DNA of 64,000 nt from Acidobacteriaceae bacterium TAA 166 (GCA_000421065.1 ATWD01000001.1:2286001-2350000), one strand, 5' to 3'; positions 25,824-34,384 are shown, counted from the first letter of the stretch. The notes: generated from the letters alone by a model not told the origin. Numbers and translations are program-made.

Positions 25824-26441
25824 ATGGCTGGCGGCATTCTTTCCTGGCGAACAGTGATGGGCGAATCTTCCATCGAGGATGGGTTTGCCGATTCTATCGC
25901 TGCTGAAAGAGCCATCACCCCTCCCGACACGCGCCTGCTTGAACTCGAAACTACATATATCCTGCGTCGTCCTGATGTCGTTCGCTCCTTAGTGAAATAT
26001 GGCGTGGATTTTATCGAAGCCGAAGACATCACGCAGGAGGTATTTCTCCGCACACTGGATAGACCACAGCAGCAGAATCCGCCCGACAATCTCTTTAGCT
26101 GGCTGCTCACCTGTGCTCGCAATCTCGCAGTAGACCGTTACCGGCATCGCCGTAAGGAAATCGCGGTTCCGGCTGCTGTGTGGAAGCAATGGGAGAAGGA
26201 GATGGCAGACCCTAAAGTAGATACTGAAGCGTCTGTCCTTGAAGAAGACCGCTACAACCGCATGATGAATGCCATCTCGCGGTTGAGCGAGCAGGAACAG
26301 CAGTGTCTCGCTTTGCGGAGTCAGGGTGTAAGCTTCCGTGAAATTGCTACCATTCTGGATATGTCTCTGCGGCAAGCCGCTTATATCACCGATGTTGCCG
26401 TGGATAAGCTGCGTCGAAGACTGCATTCTACTTCCCGGTAA
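25824..26441 (+). CDS. ECF-type RNA polymerase sigma factor (cassette 2)
   Basis: A 205-residue paralogue of the factor at 7267. Region 2: ETTYILRRPDVVRSLVKYGV...AEDITQEVFLRT...LFSWLLTCARNLAVDRYRHRR. Region 4: ISRLSEQEQQCLALRSQGVSFREIATILDMSLRQAAYI. I choose ATG 25824, preceded at 9 bases by AGAAAGG; a TTG at 25803 lacks a site, and ATG 25857 is also possible. It is followed after 14 bases by its anti-sigma. Region 4 differs enough from the first copy that the two may recognise overlapping but not identical promoters. Confidence 0.85.
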   Translation: MAGGILSWRTVMGESSIEDGFADSIAAERAITPPDTRLLELETTYILRRPDVVRSLVKYGVDFIEAEDITQEVFLRTLDRPQQQNPPDNLFSWLLTCARNLAVDRYRHRRKEIAVPAAVWKQWEKEMADPKVDTEASVLEEDRYNRMMNAISRLSEQEQQCLALRSQGVSFREIATILDMSLRQAAYITDVAVDKLRRRLHSTSR

Positions 26442-26455
26442 TTCATAATTTGTTT

Positions 26456-27964
26456 GTGACGAATGAGCATCCGGCACCGGAAGAATTGTTGCTGTGGCAA
26501 AGTGGCGAACTCGACACGCCAGAGGCCGAAGCGATTCAGGCCCATGTCTCACATTGCCCCCAATGCCGCAAACGATTGGAAAAGCACGCGCAGACCTATG
26601 AAGAAGTCGCATGGGTAAGTGACCGTGCCGCGCATCGCAGGATGCGAGCGGCCATGACAGCGCGAGTCCGCAGAAGATTCGCGTTGCCGCCGACAATGGC
26701 AGCGAGCGTTGCGGCTGTGTTGATCGTGGCTCTGGTATTGTTCACAATGGATCTCACACCCTCGGCACGCGCCGACACTCTACTCAATAAGGCTGCGTGG
26801 CAGCAATCAGAAGAACAGCAAGAACATACTTCTATTCTGCTTCGCTCCGAAGGGCACGCTTGCGCGGTGAGCACGAATTTCCAGCTTGTCTCATTAGGTG
26901 ATTCAGGGAACTCCTCTTGTAAGAGCATGACTGCTCAGTTGCACCGCGTCGGCTGGACAGGCAACGATGGGCTTTCTGCCAGCAGCTTCCGCGCATGGCG
27001 CAAATCGCTGCCCCACAAAACCGATTCCATCCGCAAAGTAACAGATGCGACGGAGATTCAAACTGAGACGAACGATAGCCCAATCCGCAAGGCGGTGCTG
27101 AGGCTACGCGATTCCGACGATCATCCAGTCACAGCTCGTTACGAGTTTGCAGCGGAAGGCAATGAACCCGCCGCAATTATCGAAGTAGGAGAGCAGTCCG
27201 GCCTGCCTCCTGTGCTGACTGCCCACTCTTCCGACGTGCCTGTGCCCAAGCCCGCCGAACTGCCGTCACATTCTCCCGCTGTGGCCGTCATCAATCCTCT
27301 GGACGATGCGGAGGCCCATGCCTGGCTTGCGCTCTCTCACGCCGGGCTTACCAGTGATGTTCTTGTTGCGGTGAATCGTCAGCCTGATGCCGTGAAAGTT
27401 TGGGGCGTGGTGCCGACAGAGCAGGCGAAAGCTGATTTGACCAGCGCATTGCAGAGCCAGCCGGAGATGCAGGTGGATATAACCACCGATGGAGCGCAGG
27501 AGTCGCCATCATCCTCTCTGCCCTGGACGGCATGGCGCGGAAACATCCCGCCATTGGCAGCAGATCAGTTGCAGGCACAATTTCCTAACGACCCGCAGGC
27601 CAGCCAGCAGTTTTTGAATGACATGGACATGCTGACCCGTCGCCTGGTCGCGGAAACCAGAAGCCGGGAAGCCATGCTGACACTGGCTGACCGGATGCCA
27701 GCGTCAGCGTTAGCAGCTTCTCTGCGCGATGATACTGCAAAGCTCGATACGTCGATTAGGACTGACTTGTCCAGCCTCGCCACAAGGCTAGGCCCTCTCT
27801 TGGGTTCGGGCCTGACACCGGCACATCGCCTTTCCTATGAAGAGGCCACACGGCTTTATGCGCTTGTGCATGAGCTGTTTTTCATGGGCAGGAGCCAGGA
27901 TTCTTTAGACCGGGATAGCGCGTGGGCGCAGACCCGGCGACTGCTCTCCCAACGAGCCTCATAA
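26456..27964 (+). CDS. Membrane anti-sigma factor with N-terminal zinc finger (cassette 2)
   Basis: A 502-residue paralogue of the protein at 7839. HVSHCPQC (about 29-36) is the zinc-binding H-x3-C-x2-C. One membrane segment (about 82-100, MAASVAAVLIVALVLFTMDL) separates it from a large periplasmic part that shares KVWGVVPTEQAKADL and a C-terminal helical region with the first copy. I choose GTG 26456, because it aligns exactly with the start of the paralogue (VTNEHP against MRSEHP); a TTG six bases earlier is open too. Confidence 0.73.
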   Translation: MTNEHPAPEELLLWQSGELDTPEAEAIQAHVSHCPQCRKRLEKHAQTYEEVAWVSDRAAHRRMRAAMTARVRRRFALPPTMAASVAAVLIVALVLFTMDLTPSARADTLLNKAAWQQSEEQQEHTSILLRSEGHACAVSTNFQLVSLGDSGNSSCKSMTAQLHRVGWTGNDGLSASSFRAWRKSLPHKTDSIRKVTDATEIQTETNDSPIRKAVLRLRDSDDHPVTARYEFAAEGNEPAAIIEVGEQSGLPPVLTAHSSDVPVPKPAELPSHSPAVAVINPLDDAEAHAWLALSHAGLTSDVLVAVNRQPDAVKVWGVVPTEQAKADLTSALQSQPEMQVDITTDGAQESPSSSLPWTAWRGNIPPLAADQLQAQFPNDPQASQQFLNDMDMLTRRLVAETRSREAMLTLADRMPASALAASLRDDTAKLDTSIRTDLSSLATRLGPLLGSGLTPAHRLSYEEATRLYALVHELFFMGRSQDSLDRDSAWAQTRRLLSQRAS

Positions 27965-27983
27965 TCTTCCCGAAAAAAATTAC

Positions 27984-28007
27984 GGAAAACACCAGCCGCC
28001 AGTCGTC
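27984..28007 (+). promoter_or_regulatory. Possible ECF-type promoter before receptor A2
   Basis: GGAA (27984-27987), 16 bases, CGTC (28004-28007): the generic ECF pattern of GGAAC-like -35 and CGTC -10 elements, 34 bases before the leader motif. Only this receptor has a convincing pair, so it is a weak call. Confidence 0.3.
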
Positions 28008-28040
28008 GAGACATATAGGGGAAGAATTTTTGTTTTCTTC

Positions 28041-28097
28041 CCTGGGATATGCGAAACGGGCAGTCCCGCGAAGCGGCCCGCCTTGCATCGAGATCGA
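28041..28097 (+). promoter_or_regulatory. Structured leader motif, copy 5 (TonB receptor A2)
   Basis: The most diverged copy. The stem CGGGC/GCCCG (28057-28061 with 28076-28080), extended by ATGC/GCAT across an internal loop, encloses AGTCCCGCGAAGCG, which keeps GTC and GCGAAGC. GAGATCGA is at 28090-28097. The receptor start, with CGAAAGGTGA before it, is 24 bases downstream. Confidence 0.5.
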
Positions 28098-28121
28098 CGA
28101 CAAAACGAAAGGTGACGATAG

Positions 28122-31100
28122 ATGATTTCCCAGGTTTGTGGAGCATTACGCTCCAAAGTTGGAGGCGGTCGGTACGGCCTCGCCTTCTTGTTGTCTTTGT
28201 TTTCCATCCTTTCTCTCAGCCAAACGGCGTCGGCTCAAAGTGCGGCGGTAACGGGACTGGTCATGGACCCGACCGGAGCAGTTGTGAGAAAGGCCGAGGT
28301 TACTCTCACCAATACCCAGACCAATACAGCACAGCACACAGCCACAAACTCCGATGGACTCTACAGTCTTCCCTTTGTGCAGCCGGGCAAATACGCGTTG
28401 GCGGTAGAAGCGCCAGGCTTTTCTCGGTACGAGCAAACCGACATCACCGTCTCAACGGCTCAGAATCTCGCGCTGTATGTGCGGCTAAAAATTGGCGACA
28501 CGTCCCAATCCGTCACAGTAGACGGCAGCGGAGCACAAATCAACACCACGGATGCCAGTGTGAGCACTGTGGTGGATCGGCAATTTGTGCAGAATATTCC
28601 GCTCAATGGGCGCAGCTTCCAATCGCTTATGACATCCGTTCCCGGAGTCTCCGTTGTTCCCTCAAAGGGAGAGGGATATGGAGGCGAAGTCACAGTAAAC
28701 GGCCAGAGAACAGAAGCCAACTATTTCACCGTGGATGGAGTTGCTGCCAATATCGGCGCATCTCCAAATGTCTCTCCCGGATTTGCAGGCGGCATGGCCG
28801 GAGCTACGCCGGGAGAAACGATGCTTGGCACAACGCAGAGTCTGGTGTCGATTGACGCTTTAGAAGAGTTTCGCGCAACAACATCGACATACTCTGCCGA
28901 ATACGGTCGTACTCCAGGCGGACAATTTTCCTTCACGACCCGCTCAGGAACGAACCAGTGGCACGGATCGGTATTTAATTACCTCCGCAACGATGCGATG
29001 GATGCCAACAATACATTCAACAAGCGAGTCGATCCGGTGATCGCGCGTCAGGCAGAGAGGCAAAATGACTTCGGTGGAACGTTGGGAGGACCGATTCGCA
29101 TTCCGCACTTATATGACGGCAGGGATCGGAGCTTCTTCTTCTTTTCATATGAAGGGTTGAGGCTGGATACGCCTCATGCCGCCCAGACCTATACGGTGCC
29201 GAGTTCAACCTTTCGGCAGAATGCGCCCGCATCCTTGCAGATGTTCCTGAACGCCTTTCCAGTCACAACCTCCCCAGACCTGGGCGATGGCCTTGCAAAC
29301 TATACGGCAGGCTATTCTGCTCCAAGTTCACTTGATTCGAGCAGTATCCGAATCGACCACACTGTAAACGACAAGCTGAAGCTCTTTGGCCGCTTTGCGG
29401 ATGTGCCATCCTCTTCCAGCAGCCGTTATGCCTACAACCTGTCAAATACGATAGCCACCGATGGAATCGTGAGGACTGTTACTCTCGGTGCAACCAGCAA
29501 CTTCAGCCCACGACTGAACAACGAACTGCGGTTCAATTTCTCACTTGGGGACCAGAACCTGCGTTACGCCCTTGATTCTTTTGGCGGGGCTACTCCTTTT
29601 GGGGTTACAGACGTGACCGGGCTTGGCAAGTCCAATCAGAATTGGTTTTATTTTGCAGCTCTATACGATCTCGGTGCCTACATCGAGCTTTTGCCGGAGT
29701 CAACACGTCAACGCCAGATCAATGTAACTGATGCTTTTACTGTGGCGACAGGACGGCACAACCTGAAATTTGGCATTGACTATCGCCGTCTGCAAAACTC
29801 GGAATCCCTTCCTCAGAACTACGAATACGGTATGTTTGCCACTTCTACCCAGTTGAAGGCAAATGCTGTTTCAAGCGCAGCGATCATCGGTTTCTCTTTG
29901 GCAGAAGCAAAGCCTATCTACACAAACTTTTCGGCCTACGCACAGGATGATTGGAAAGCCAACCGCCGACTGACGCTCTCTTTCGGCCTGCGGTGGGAAC
30001 TGAATCCTCCGCCTACCGATGCAGATGGGCACCAGCCTTACACCATCACGACAACCGATGCGGCGACAACAGCCGTTGCTCCCGTGGGAACACCTCTCTG
30101 GAAGACAACCTATGGCAATTTTGCTCCGCGATTGGGGATTGTATGGCAGGCGCATGACACGCCCGGATACCAGACAGTAGTTCGTGTCGGTTCAGGACTC
30201 TTCTATGATCTCGGCAACACGACAGCATCTCAGGGGTATGACGGCTTAGGCTATTCGGAACAGGCTACCTATTCAGGCGTTGCGTATCCGCTCACACAGA
30301 GTCAGATTGATTCCGTATCTTCGGTGAGCGTTGCTCCTCCATACAATGAGGCACTGTATGGATACGATCCTCATTTGAAACTTCCGTATAGCTGGCAGTG
30401 GAATGCCGCTGTTGAGCAGCAGCTTGGTGAACGTCAGACGCTGACGATCAATTACGTCGGTTCTCTAGGGCGGCGATTGCTGACAGAGCGTTTCTACTAT
30501 CCGCAGGCACTTGGCAATCTTGCATTCATTCTCAGCAACGGGCTTTATCTCATACAAAACGGAGCAAACTCGAACTACCATGCTCTCCAGGTAAAGTTCC
30601 AGAGGAATCTCTCTCACGGTTTGCAGGCTTTGGCTTCTTATACCTGGTCGCATGGGATGGATGACGAATCGACCAACTTCCTGGTTTATTCCCTGGAACG
30701 GGGAGACTCGGACAATGATATTCGCAACAACTTTCAAGCTGCGCTGACCTATGATCTTCCCAACCATTACAACAGCCGATGGACTTCAATGGTTTTTGGA
30801 AAATGGTCGGCGGATACGCGAGTTTCCGCTCGTTCCGCGCTTCCGGTTGACATCCTCGGCCCACTCGCCCTTCTTCCGTCAGGTTACGCCACCTATTTCC
30901 ATCCCAACTATGTCCCCGGCCAGCCTTTTTATGTCAGCGACTCTTCAGCACCGGGAGGGCGGCGAATCAACTACAACGCATTTATATCGGCTCCATCAGG
31001 CACAGAGGGCGACGTAGGAAGAAATGCGGGACGAGGATTCGATGCCGTTCAGGCAGACGCGGCGATCCATCGTGATTTTGGCCTTACGGAGAGGGTTGGG

Positions 31101-31295
31101 CTGCAATTCCGCGCCGAGGCATTCAACCTCTTCAATCATCCGATTTACGGCTCCATCTATAACCAGCTTTCCAACGGTTCGGCAAATTTTGGCCGAGCGT
31201 ACAACACGTTCAACACGCAACTCGGCGGCCTGAACTCGCTTTACCAGACTGGCGGGCCGCGCTCCCTTCAAGTCGCATTGCGGCTCCATTTTTGA
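28122..31295 (+). CDS. TonB-dependent receptor with carboxypeptidase-regulatory-like domain (cassette 2, receptor A2)
   Basis: A 1057-residue paralogue of receptor A (9449). The signal peptide runs to TASAQS; AVTGLVMDPTGAVVRKAEV begins the CarboxypepD_reg-like domain. The plug has VTVNGQRTEANYFTVDGVAA, and the barrel ends RSLQVALRLHF. Long stretches match receptor A (SAEYGRTPGGQFS; RSFFFFSYEGLRL; GTPLWKTTYGNFAPRLG), while several extracellular-loop regions differ, as expected for two receptors with related ligands. The stop overlaps a TTG used by the PepSY reading frame; I place the PepSY start 15 bases later. Confidence 0.85.
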   Translation: MISQVCGALRSKVGGGRYGLAFLLSLFSILSLSQTASAQSAAVTGLVMDPTGAVVRKAEVTLTNTQTNTAQHTATNSDGLYSLPFVQPGKYALAVEAPGFSRYEQTDITVSTAQNLALYVRLKIGDTSQSVTVDGSGAQINTTDASVSTVVDRQFVQNIPLNGRSFQSLMTSVPGVSVVPSKGEGYGGEVTVNGQRTEANYFTVDGVAANIGASPNVSPGFAGGMAGATPGETMLGTTQSLVSIDALEEFRATTSTYSAEYGRTPGGQFSFTTRSGTNQWHGSVFNYLRNDAMDANNTFNKRVDPVIARQAERQNDFGGTLGGPIRIPHLYDGRDRSFFFFSYEGLRLDTPHAAQTYTVPSSTFRQNAPASLQMFLNAFPVTTSPDLGDGLANYTAGYSAPSSLDSSSIRIDHTVNDKLKLFGRFADVPSSSSSRYAYNLSNTIATDGIVRTVTLGATSNFSPRLNNELRFNFSLGDQNLRYALDSFGGATPFGVTDVTGLGKSNQNWFYFAALYDLGAYIELLPESTRQRQINVTDAFTVATGRHNLKFGIDYRRLQNSESLPQNYEYGMFATSTQLKANAVSSAAIIGFSLAEAKPIYTNFSAYAQDDWKANRRLTLSFGLRWELNPPPTDADGHQPYTITTTDAATTAVAPVGTPLWKTTYGNFAPRLGIVWQAHDTPGYQTVVRVGSGLFYDLGNTTASQGYDGLGYSEQATYSGVAYPLTQSQIDSVSSVSVAPPYNEALYGYDPHLKLPYSWQWNAAVEQQLGERQTLTINYVGSLGRRLLTERFYYPQALGNLAFILSNGLYLIQNGANSNYHALQVKFQRNLSHGLQALASYTWSHGMDDESTNFLVYSLERGDSDNDIRNNFQAALTYDLPNHYNSRWTSMVFGKWSADTRVSARSALPVDILGPLALLPSGYATYFHPNYVPGQPFYVSDSSAPGGRRINYNAFISAPSGTEGDVGRNAGRGFDAVQADAAIHRDFGLTERVGLQFRAEAFNLFNHPIYGSIYNQLSNGSANFGRAYNTFNTQLGGLNSLYQTGGPRSLQVALRLHF

Positions 31296-31309
31296 AACGA
31301 GAGAATCCT

Positions 31310-32491
31310 ATGCTGACAGCCAAAAAGGTACGTCTCTGGTATCGCATCCACAAATGGACAAGCCTCATTTGCACCGTGTTTTTGCTGATGTCCTGTCTAA
31401 CGGGGCTGCCGCTGGTCTTCAGTCATGAAATCTTCGATCTGAGTCACCCTCATGTCGAAGATGACGATCCCTCCGAGAGAATGCCTGAATATGCTTCTCT
31501 CGACAGCATCGTTGCTCAGGGGAAGTTGAAGTATCCGGGGGAGAAGGTTTTCTCCCTGGGATACGACGACGATGACCGGCTGAATGTTTATCTGGGGATG
31601 ACGCCTGCATGGAACGCCCGCCCGGATGAGCGTCACACCCTGGTCTTCGCTGCTCATAGCGGCAGGTACATAGGCGAGCTTCATCTGAAGCATGACTTCC
31701 TATTTACCATGCTCAGGCTCCATGAAGAGATTTACGCCGGGTTGCCTGGGGAACTCTTCCTCGGCTGCATGGCGCTTTTATTTGTGGTTGCGCTTGTGTC
31801 AGGAGCTGTTGTCTATGGTCCCTTCATGCGAAAGCTCGATTTTGGCACAGTGCGTAAAGATCGGGTCGCACAGGTCAAGTGGTTCGATCTGCACAACCTG
31901 CTTGGTATTGTGACGCTGGCATGGGCACTTGTGGTAGGAGTTACCGGGGCAATGAACACCCTTGTATTACCATTGTTTGCTTTATGGAGCAGCCACGATC
32001 TTCCTCAGACGTTGGCAGCATACAAAAACGTACCTCTGCCGACTCATCTATCCTCTGCGGACGCCGCCATTCAAACAGCCAAAGCGGCTCTCCCAAACAT
32101 GGAAGTAGCCTCGCTTATCTTTCCTAATAACGTGTATGGCAGCCCAAGACATTATGTGATCTGGGCACACGGGAAAACTCCTGTGACCGGGCGTTTGTTT
32201 GATGCCGTACTGATTGATGCTGATACAGGGAAACTCACCATCGTAAAAGGATTGCCGTGGTATCTACGTGCTCTTGAGGTGTCGCGGCCATTGCACTTCG
32301 GAGATTATGGAGGGATGCCGTTGAAGATTATCTGGGCGCTCTTTGATTTGGTACTGATTACAGTGCTTTTCAGTGGGCTTTATCTCTGGGTTTCCCACCG
32401 CAGAGCGCCCATCGAGAATGCACTCGACAAATTCGTGGAATTGGAAGAACCATCGGCAGCAATACTGCCTTCGGGCATGGAAGCACGATGA
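31310..32491 (+). CDS. PepSY-associated transmembrane protein (PiuB-like), cassette 2
   Basis: A 393-residue paralogue of the protein at 12679 with the same four membrane segments and His-containing stretches (RIHKWTS, LHEEIYAG, DLHNLLG, LHFGDYGG). ATG 31310 is chosen because it aligns with the start of the first copy and GAGAG lies upstream. Predicted inner-membrane reductase or electron-transfer partner for ferric-siderophore use. It overlaps the next small gene by four bases (ATGA). Confidence 0.85.
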   Translation: MLTAKKVRLWYRIHKWTSLICTVFLLMSCLTGLPLVFSHEIFDLSHPHVEDDDPSERMPEYASLDSIVAQGKLKYPGEKVFSLGYDDDDRLNVYLGMTPAWNARPDERHTLVFAAHSGRYIGELHLKHDFLFTMLRLHEEIYAGLPGELFLGCMALLFVVALVSGAVVYGPFMRKLDFGTVRKDRVAQVKWFDLHNLLGIVTLAWALVVGVTGAMNTLVLPLFALWSSHDLPQTLAAYKNVPLPTHLSSADAAIQTAKAALPNMEVASLIFPNNVYGSPRHYVIWAHGKTPVTGRLFDAVLIDADTGKLTIVKGLPWYLRALEVSRPLHFGDYGGMPLKIIWALFDLVLITVLFSGLYLWVSHRRAPIENALDKFVELEEPSAAILPSGMEAR

Positions 32492-32673
32492 GCCAGCCTT
32501 TTCCTTATCGCAAAGTCTACGGAACCGCGATGATACTTGCGGCCATCACCTTGTACGGTCTGCTTTCTGCTTTGTTTGGGGATGGTGTGTGGGATGAGCT
32601 TTCCTGGGTAGCCCTGTCAGTTCCGCTTGCCGTGATCGTGTGGAAGTACAGCAGGACGAGCCGCCAGGAGTAA
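32488..32673 (+). CDS. Small two-helix membrane protein beside PepSY (cassette 2)
   Basis: A 61-residue paralogue of the protein at 13851: MSQPFPYRKVYGTAMILAAI, then LYGLLSALFGDGVWDE and a second hydrophobic segment, ending in basic residues. Its retention and tight coupling in both cassettes argue that it is a real functional partner of the PepSY protein. Confidence 0.7.
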   Translation: MSQPFPYRKVYGTAMILAAITLYGLLSALFGDGVWDELSWVALSVPLAVIVWKYSRTSRQE

Positions 32674-32679
32674 GGGAAG

Positions 32680-33138
32680 ATGCTGAAGCTAACCAAACGT
32701 GCCGACTACGGCATGATGGCGATGCGCTATCTGGCCGAGCACGCCAATAGAGGTAAGGCCTACTCCGCAAGAGACATTGCGGACGCCTACGACATTCCTC
32801 TTCCCGTATTGGCGAAGACGCTTCAAACGCTGACCAGAGCTAGGCTAGTAGTATCTCGACACGGCGCTTTGGGAGGCTACGCGCTGGCACGACCGGCAGA
32901 GAGCATCAGCACGCTGGATGTGATCAGTGCCTTCGACGGGCCTCCAGTCATCACAAGCTGTTCTACGATTCACGGGAACTGTGAGATGGCGAGCCGCTGT
33001 AAGGTCAGAGAGCCGCTGCGGAGAGTCAATGACGGTATCCGAACCCTGCTGACCAGTATCAGCATTGCCGACCTGACGGAACCAGAAGAGGGGCTTCGCA
33101 TCCACGACGCCGATAGATTAGTGCATATCCACGATTAA
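32680..33138 (+). CDS. Rrf2-family regulator with three-Cys cluster motif (cassette 2)
   Basis: A 152-residue paralogue of the regulator at 17050; most of the first 75 residues are identical, including the recognition region RADYGMMAMRYLAEHA, so both proteins probably bind the same DNA sites. Cys 94, 101 and 107 (SCSTIHGNCEMASRC) are kept. It lies 6 bases after the small membrane gene and closes cassette 2. Confidence 0.88.
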   Translation: MLKLTKRADYGMMAMRYLAEHANRGKAYSARDIADAYDIPLPVLAKTLQTLTRARLVVSRHGALGGYALARPAESISTLDVISAFDGPPVITSCSTIHGNCEMASRCKVREPLRRVNDGIRTLLTSISIADLTEPEEGLRIHDADRLVHIHD

Positions 33139-33249
33139 CGGAGAGTGGAAAAGTAAAAGGGACAGCATAGGGCACAGCCTCATAACCTATGAATAGCCCC
33201 TGTAGAATGGTGTCTCGTGTTCGAGAAATGCACAGAAATCGCGCCCCAT

Positions 33250-34260
33250 TTAGGTGGGCAGTGCAACAGGTTGGAGAAGACGAGGGTTCGAGAAGACCTC
33301 CAGTGGTGTTCTGAAGCCTAGCACGGCGCGTGGCCGGTTGTTAAGAAGTTCCTCCACTCTGAGCACTTCGTCATCGGAGATTGTGGTGAAGTCTGTGGAC
33401 TTTGGGAAGTATTGCCGGACGAGGCCGTTGGTGTGTTCGTTGATTCCGCGTTCCCATGCGTGGTATGGCTTTGCGAAGAACGTATCTGCATCCAGAGCAG
33501 CCCCGAAGATTCTGTGCCGTGCGAACTCAGCTCCGTTGTCCATAGTCAGAGTAAGTACTTTGTCGATGTCTTTGGAGAGACATGCTTCGATGACGTTTGC
33601 CACGACATCGGATTTTGCTTCCTGAACAAGAGCGAGACGAACGAACTTCGATCCGCGTTCGACCATGCTGACCAGCGCCCCCTTGCGCTGGCTACCAACG
33701 ATGGTGTCGAGTTCCCAGTCGCCGACACGCGACTTTTCTTCCACGATGACGGGCCGCTGGCCGATGTCCACGCGCCCGGAAACAGGCCCCTTTCTATTGC
33801 TTCTATTGCGTGTAAAGTCGAACCGTGAGCCGAAGCGACGATAGCGGCGACCGCCGCGCCGAAGATGCCGATAGAGGTTTCCACCATCGACCTTGTTGCG
33901 CCAGACGTGCCAGTAGATGCGTTCGTAGCTGACAGAGGCAAGCTCCGTCTGCCGATGCTTGAGCCATCCGCCGATTTGTTCCGGACTCCAGCCCAGGCGC
34001 AGTTTCTCTTCCACGAAGGCGACCACCGCAGGTGTCAGCTTCGCCGCACGCCGCCGCCGTTCTCGTTGACGCTTCTCCGCGCAGGCCTGCGCCTGGTGGT
34101 AGTAATACTTGCCATCCACTTTGTTCCGCCGCCGCTCTCGTCCAACAGTGGAACGATGAACCTGCAACTCGCGGGCGATCTCCGCATCGGAGACGCCCCG
34201 CTTCGTGAGAACTTGAATCTGTACCCGGTCATCGATGCCCAGGTGTCGGTATGCCGCCAA
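33250..34260 (-). CDS. IS30-family transposase
   Basis: A 336-residue transposase. The N-terminal helix-turn-helix (IQVLTKRGVSDAEIARELQVHRSTVGRERRRN) is typical of IS30. The catalytic domain shows the DDE set: GDWELDTIVG (D), TLTMDNGAEFA (D), WERGINEHTNGLVRQYFPK (E). I choose TTG 34260: GGAGG lies 6 bases upstream and AAYRHLGIDDRVQI is the usual IS30 N-terminus. A longer frame from 34326 would translate through a palindrome. The gene appears intact. Confidence 0.85.
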   Translation of the reverse strand: MAAYRHLGIDDRVQIQVLTKRGVSDAEIARELQVHRSTVGRERRRNKVDGKYYYHQAQACAEKRQRERRRRAAKLTPAVVAFVEEKLRLGWSPEQIGGWLKHRQTELASVSYERIYWHVWRNKVDGGNLYRHLRRGGRRYRRFGSRFDFTRNRSNRKGPVSGRVDIGQRPVIVEEKSRVGDWELDTIVGSQRKGALVSMVERGSKFVRLALVQEAKSDVVANVIEACLSKDIDKVLTLTMDNGAEFARHRIFGAALDADTFFAKPYHAWERGINEHTNGLVRQYFPKSTDFTTISDDEVLRVEELLNNRPRAVLGFRTPLEVFSNPRLLQPVALPT

Positions 34261-34299
34261 AATGCACCTCCAGTGGCTTAAGCCACTGGAGGTGCATTT
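34260..34299. repeat. Perfect 40-bp palindrome at the transposase start
   Basis: AATGCACCTCCAGTGGCTTA and its exact complement form a 20-bp-arm palindrome with no loop. On the transposase strand it contains the GGAGG ribosome binding site and ends at the start codon, so in read-through RNA the site would be locked in a hairpin. Confidence 0.85.
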
Positions 34300-34364
34300 A
34301 CCCCAATTCCTTGAGCTTTTTCTCACCTTGTTGCACTATCAACTTGAAGAGGCGCGAGAAATCG

Positions 34365-34384
34365 CCTGCACAGTTCCTACACAG
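34365..34384 (+). repeat. Arm-type-like repeats at the right end of the element
   Basis: CCTGCACAG (34365-34373) and CCTACACAG (34376-34384), matching the repeats beside the integrase at 1721-1779. TGCACAG also occurs at 33229-33235 on the left side of the IS. Confidence 0.4.

Larger units (their letters stand above)
33226..34299 (-). mobile_element. IS30-family insertion sequence
   Basis: An intact IS30-type transposase gene with an AAATGCAC motif reading inward at both proposed ends (33226-33233, and as GTGCATTT at 34292-34299). True terminal repeats and the target duplication could not be fixed, so the limits are approximate. It inserted in the mobile element between the second Rrf2 gene and the right end. 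Confidence 0.6.
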
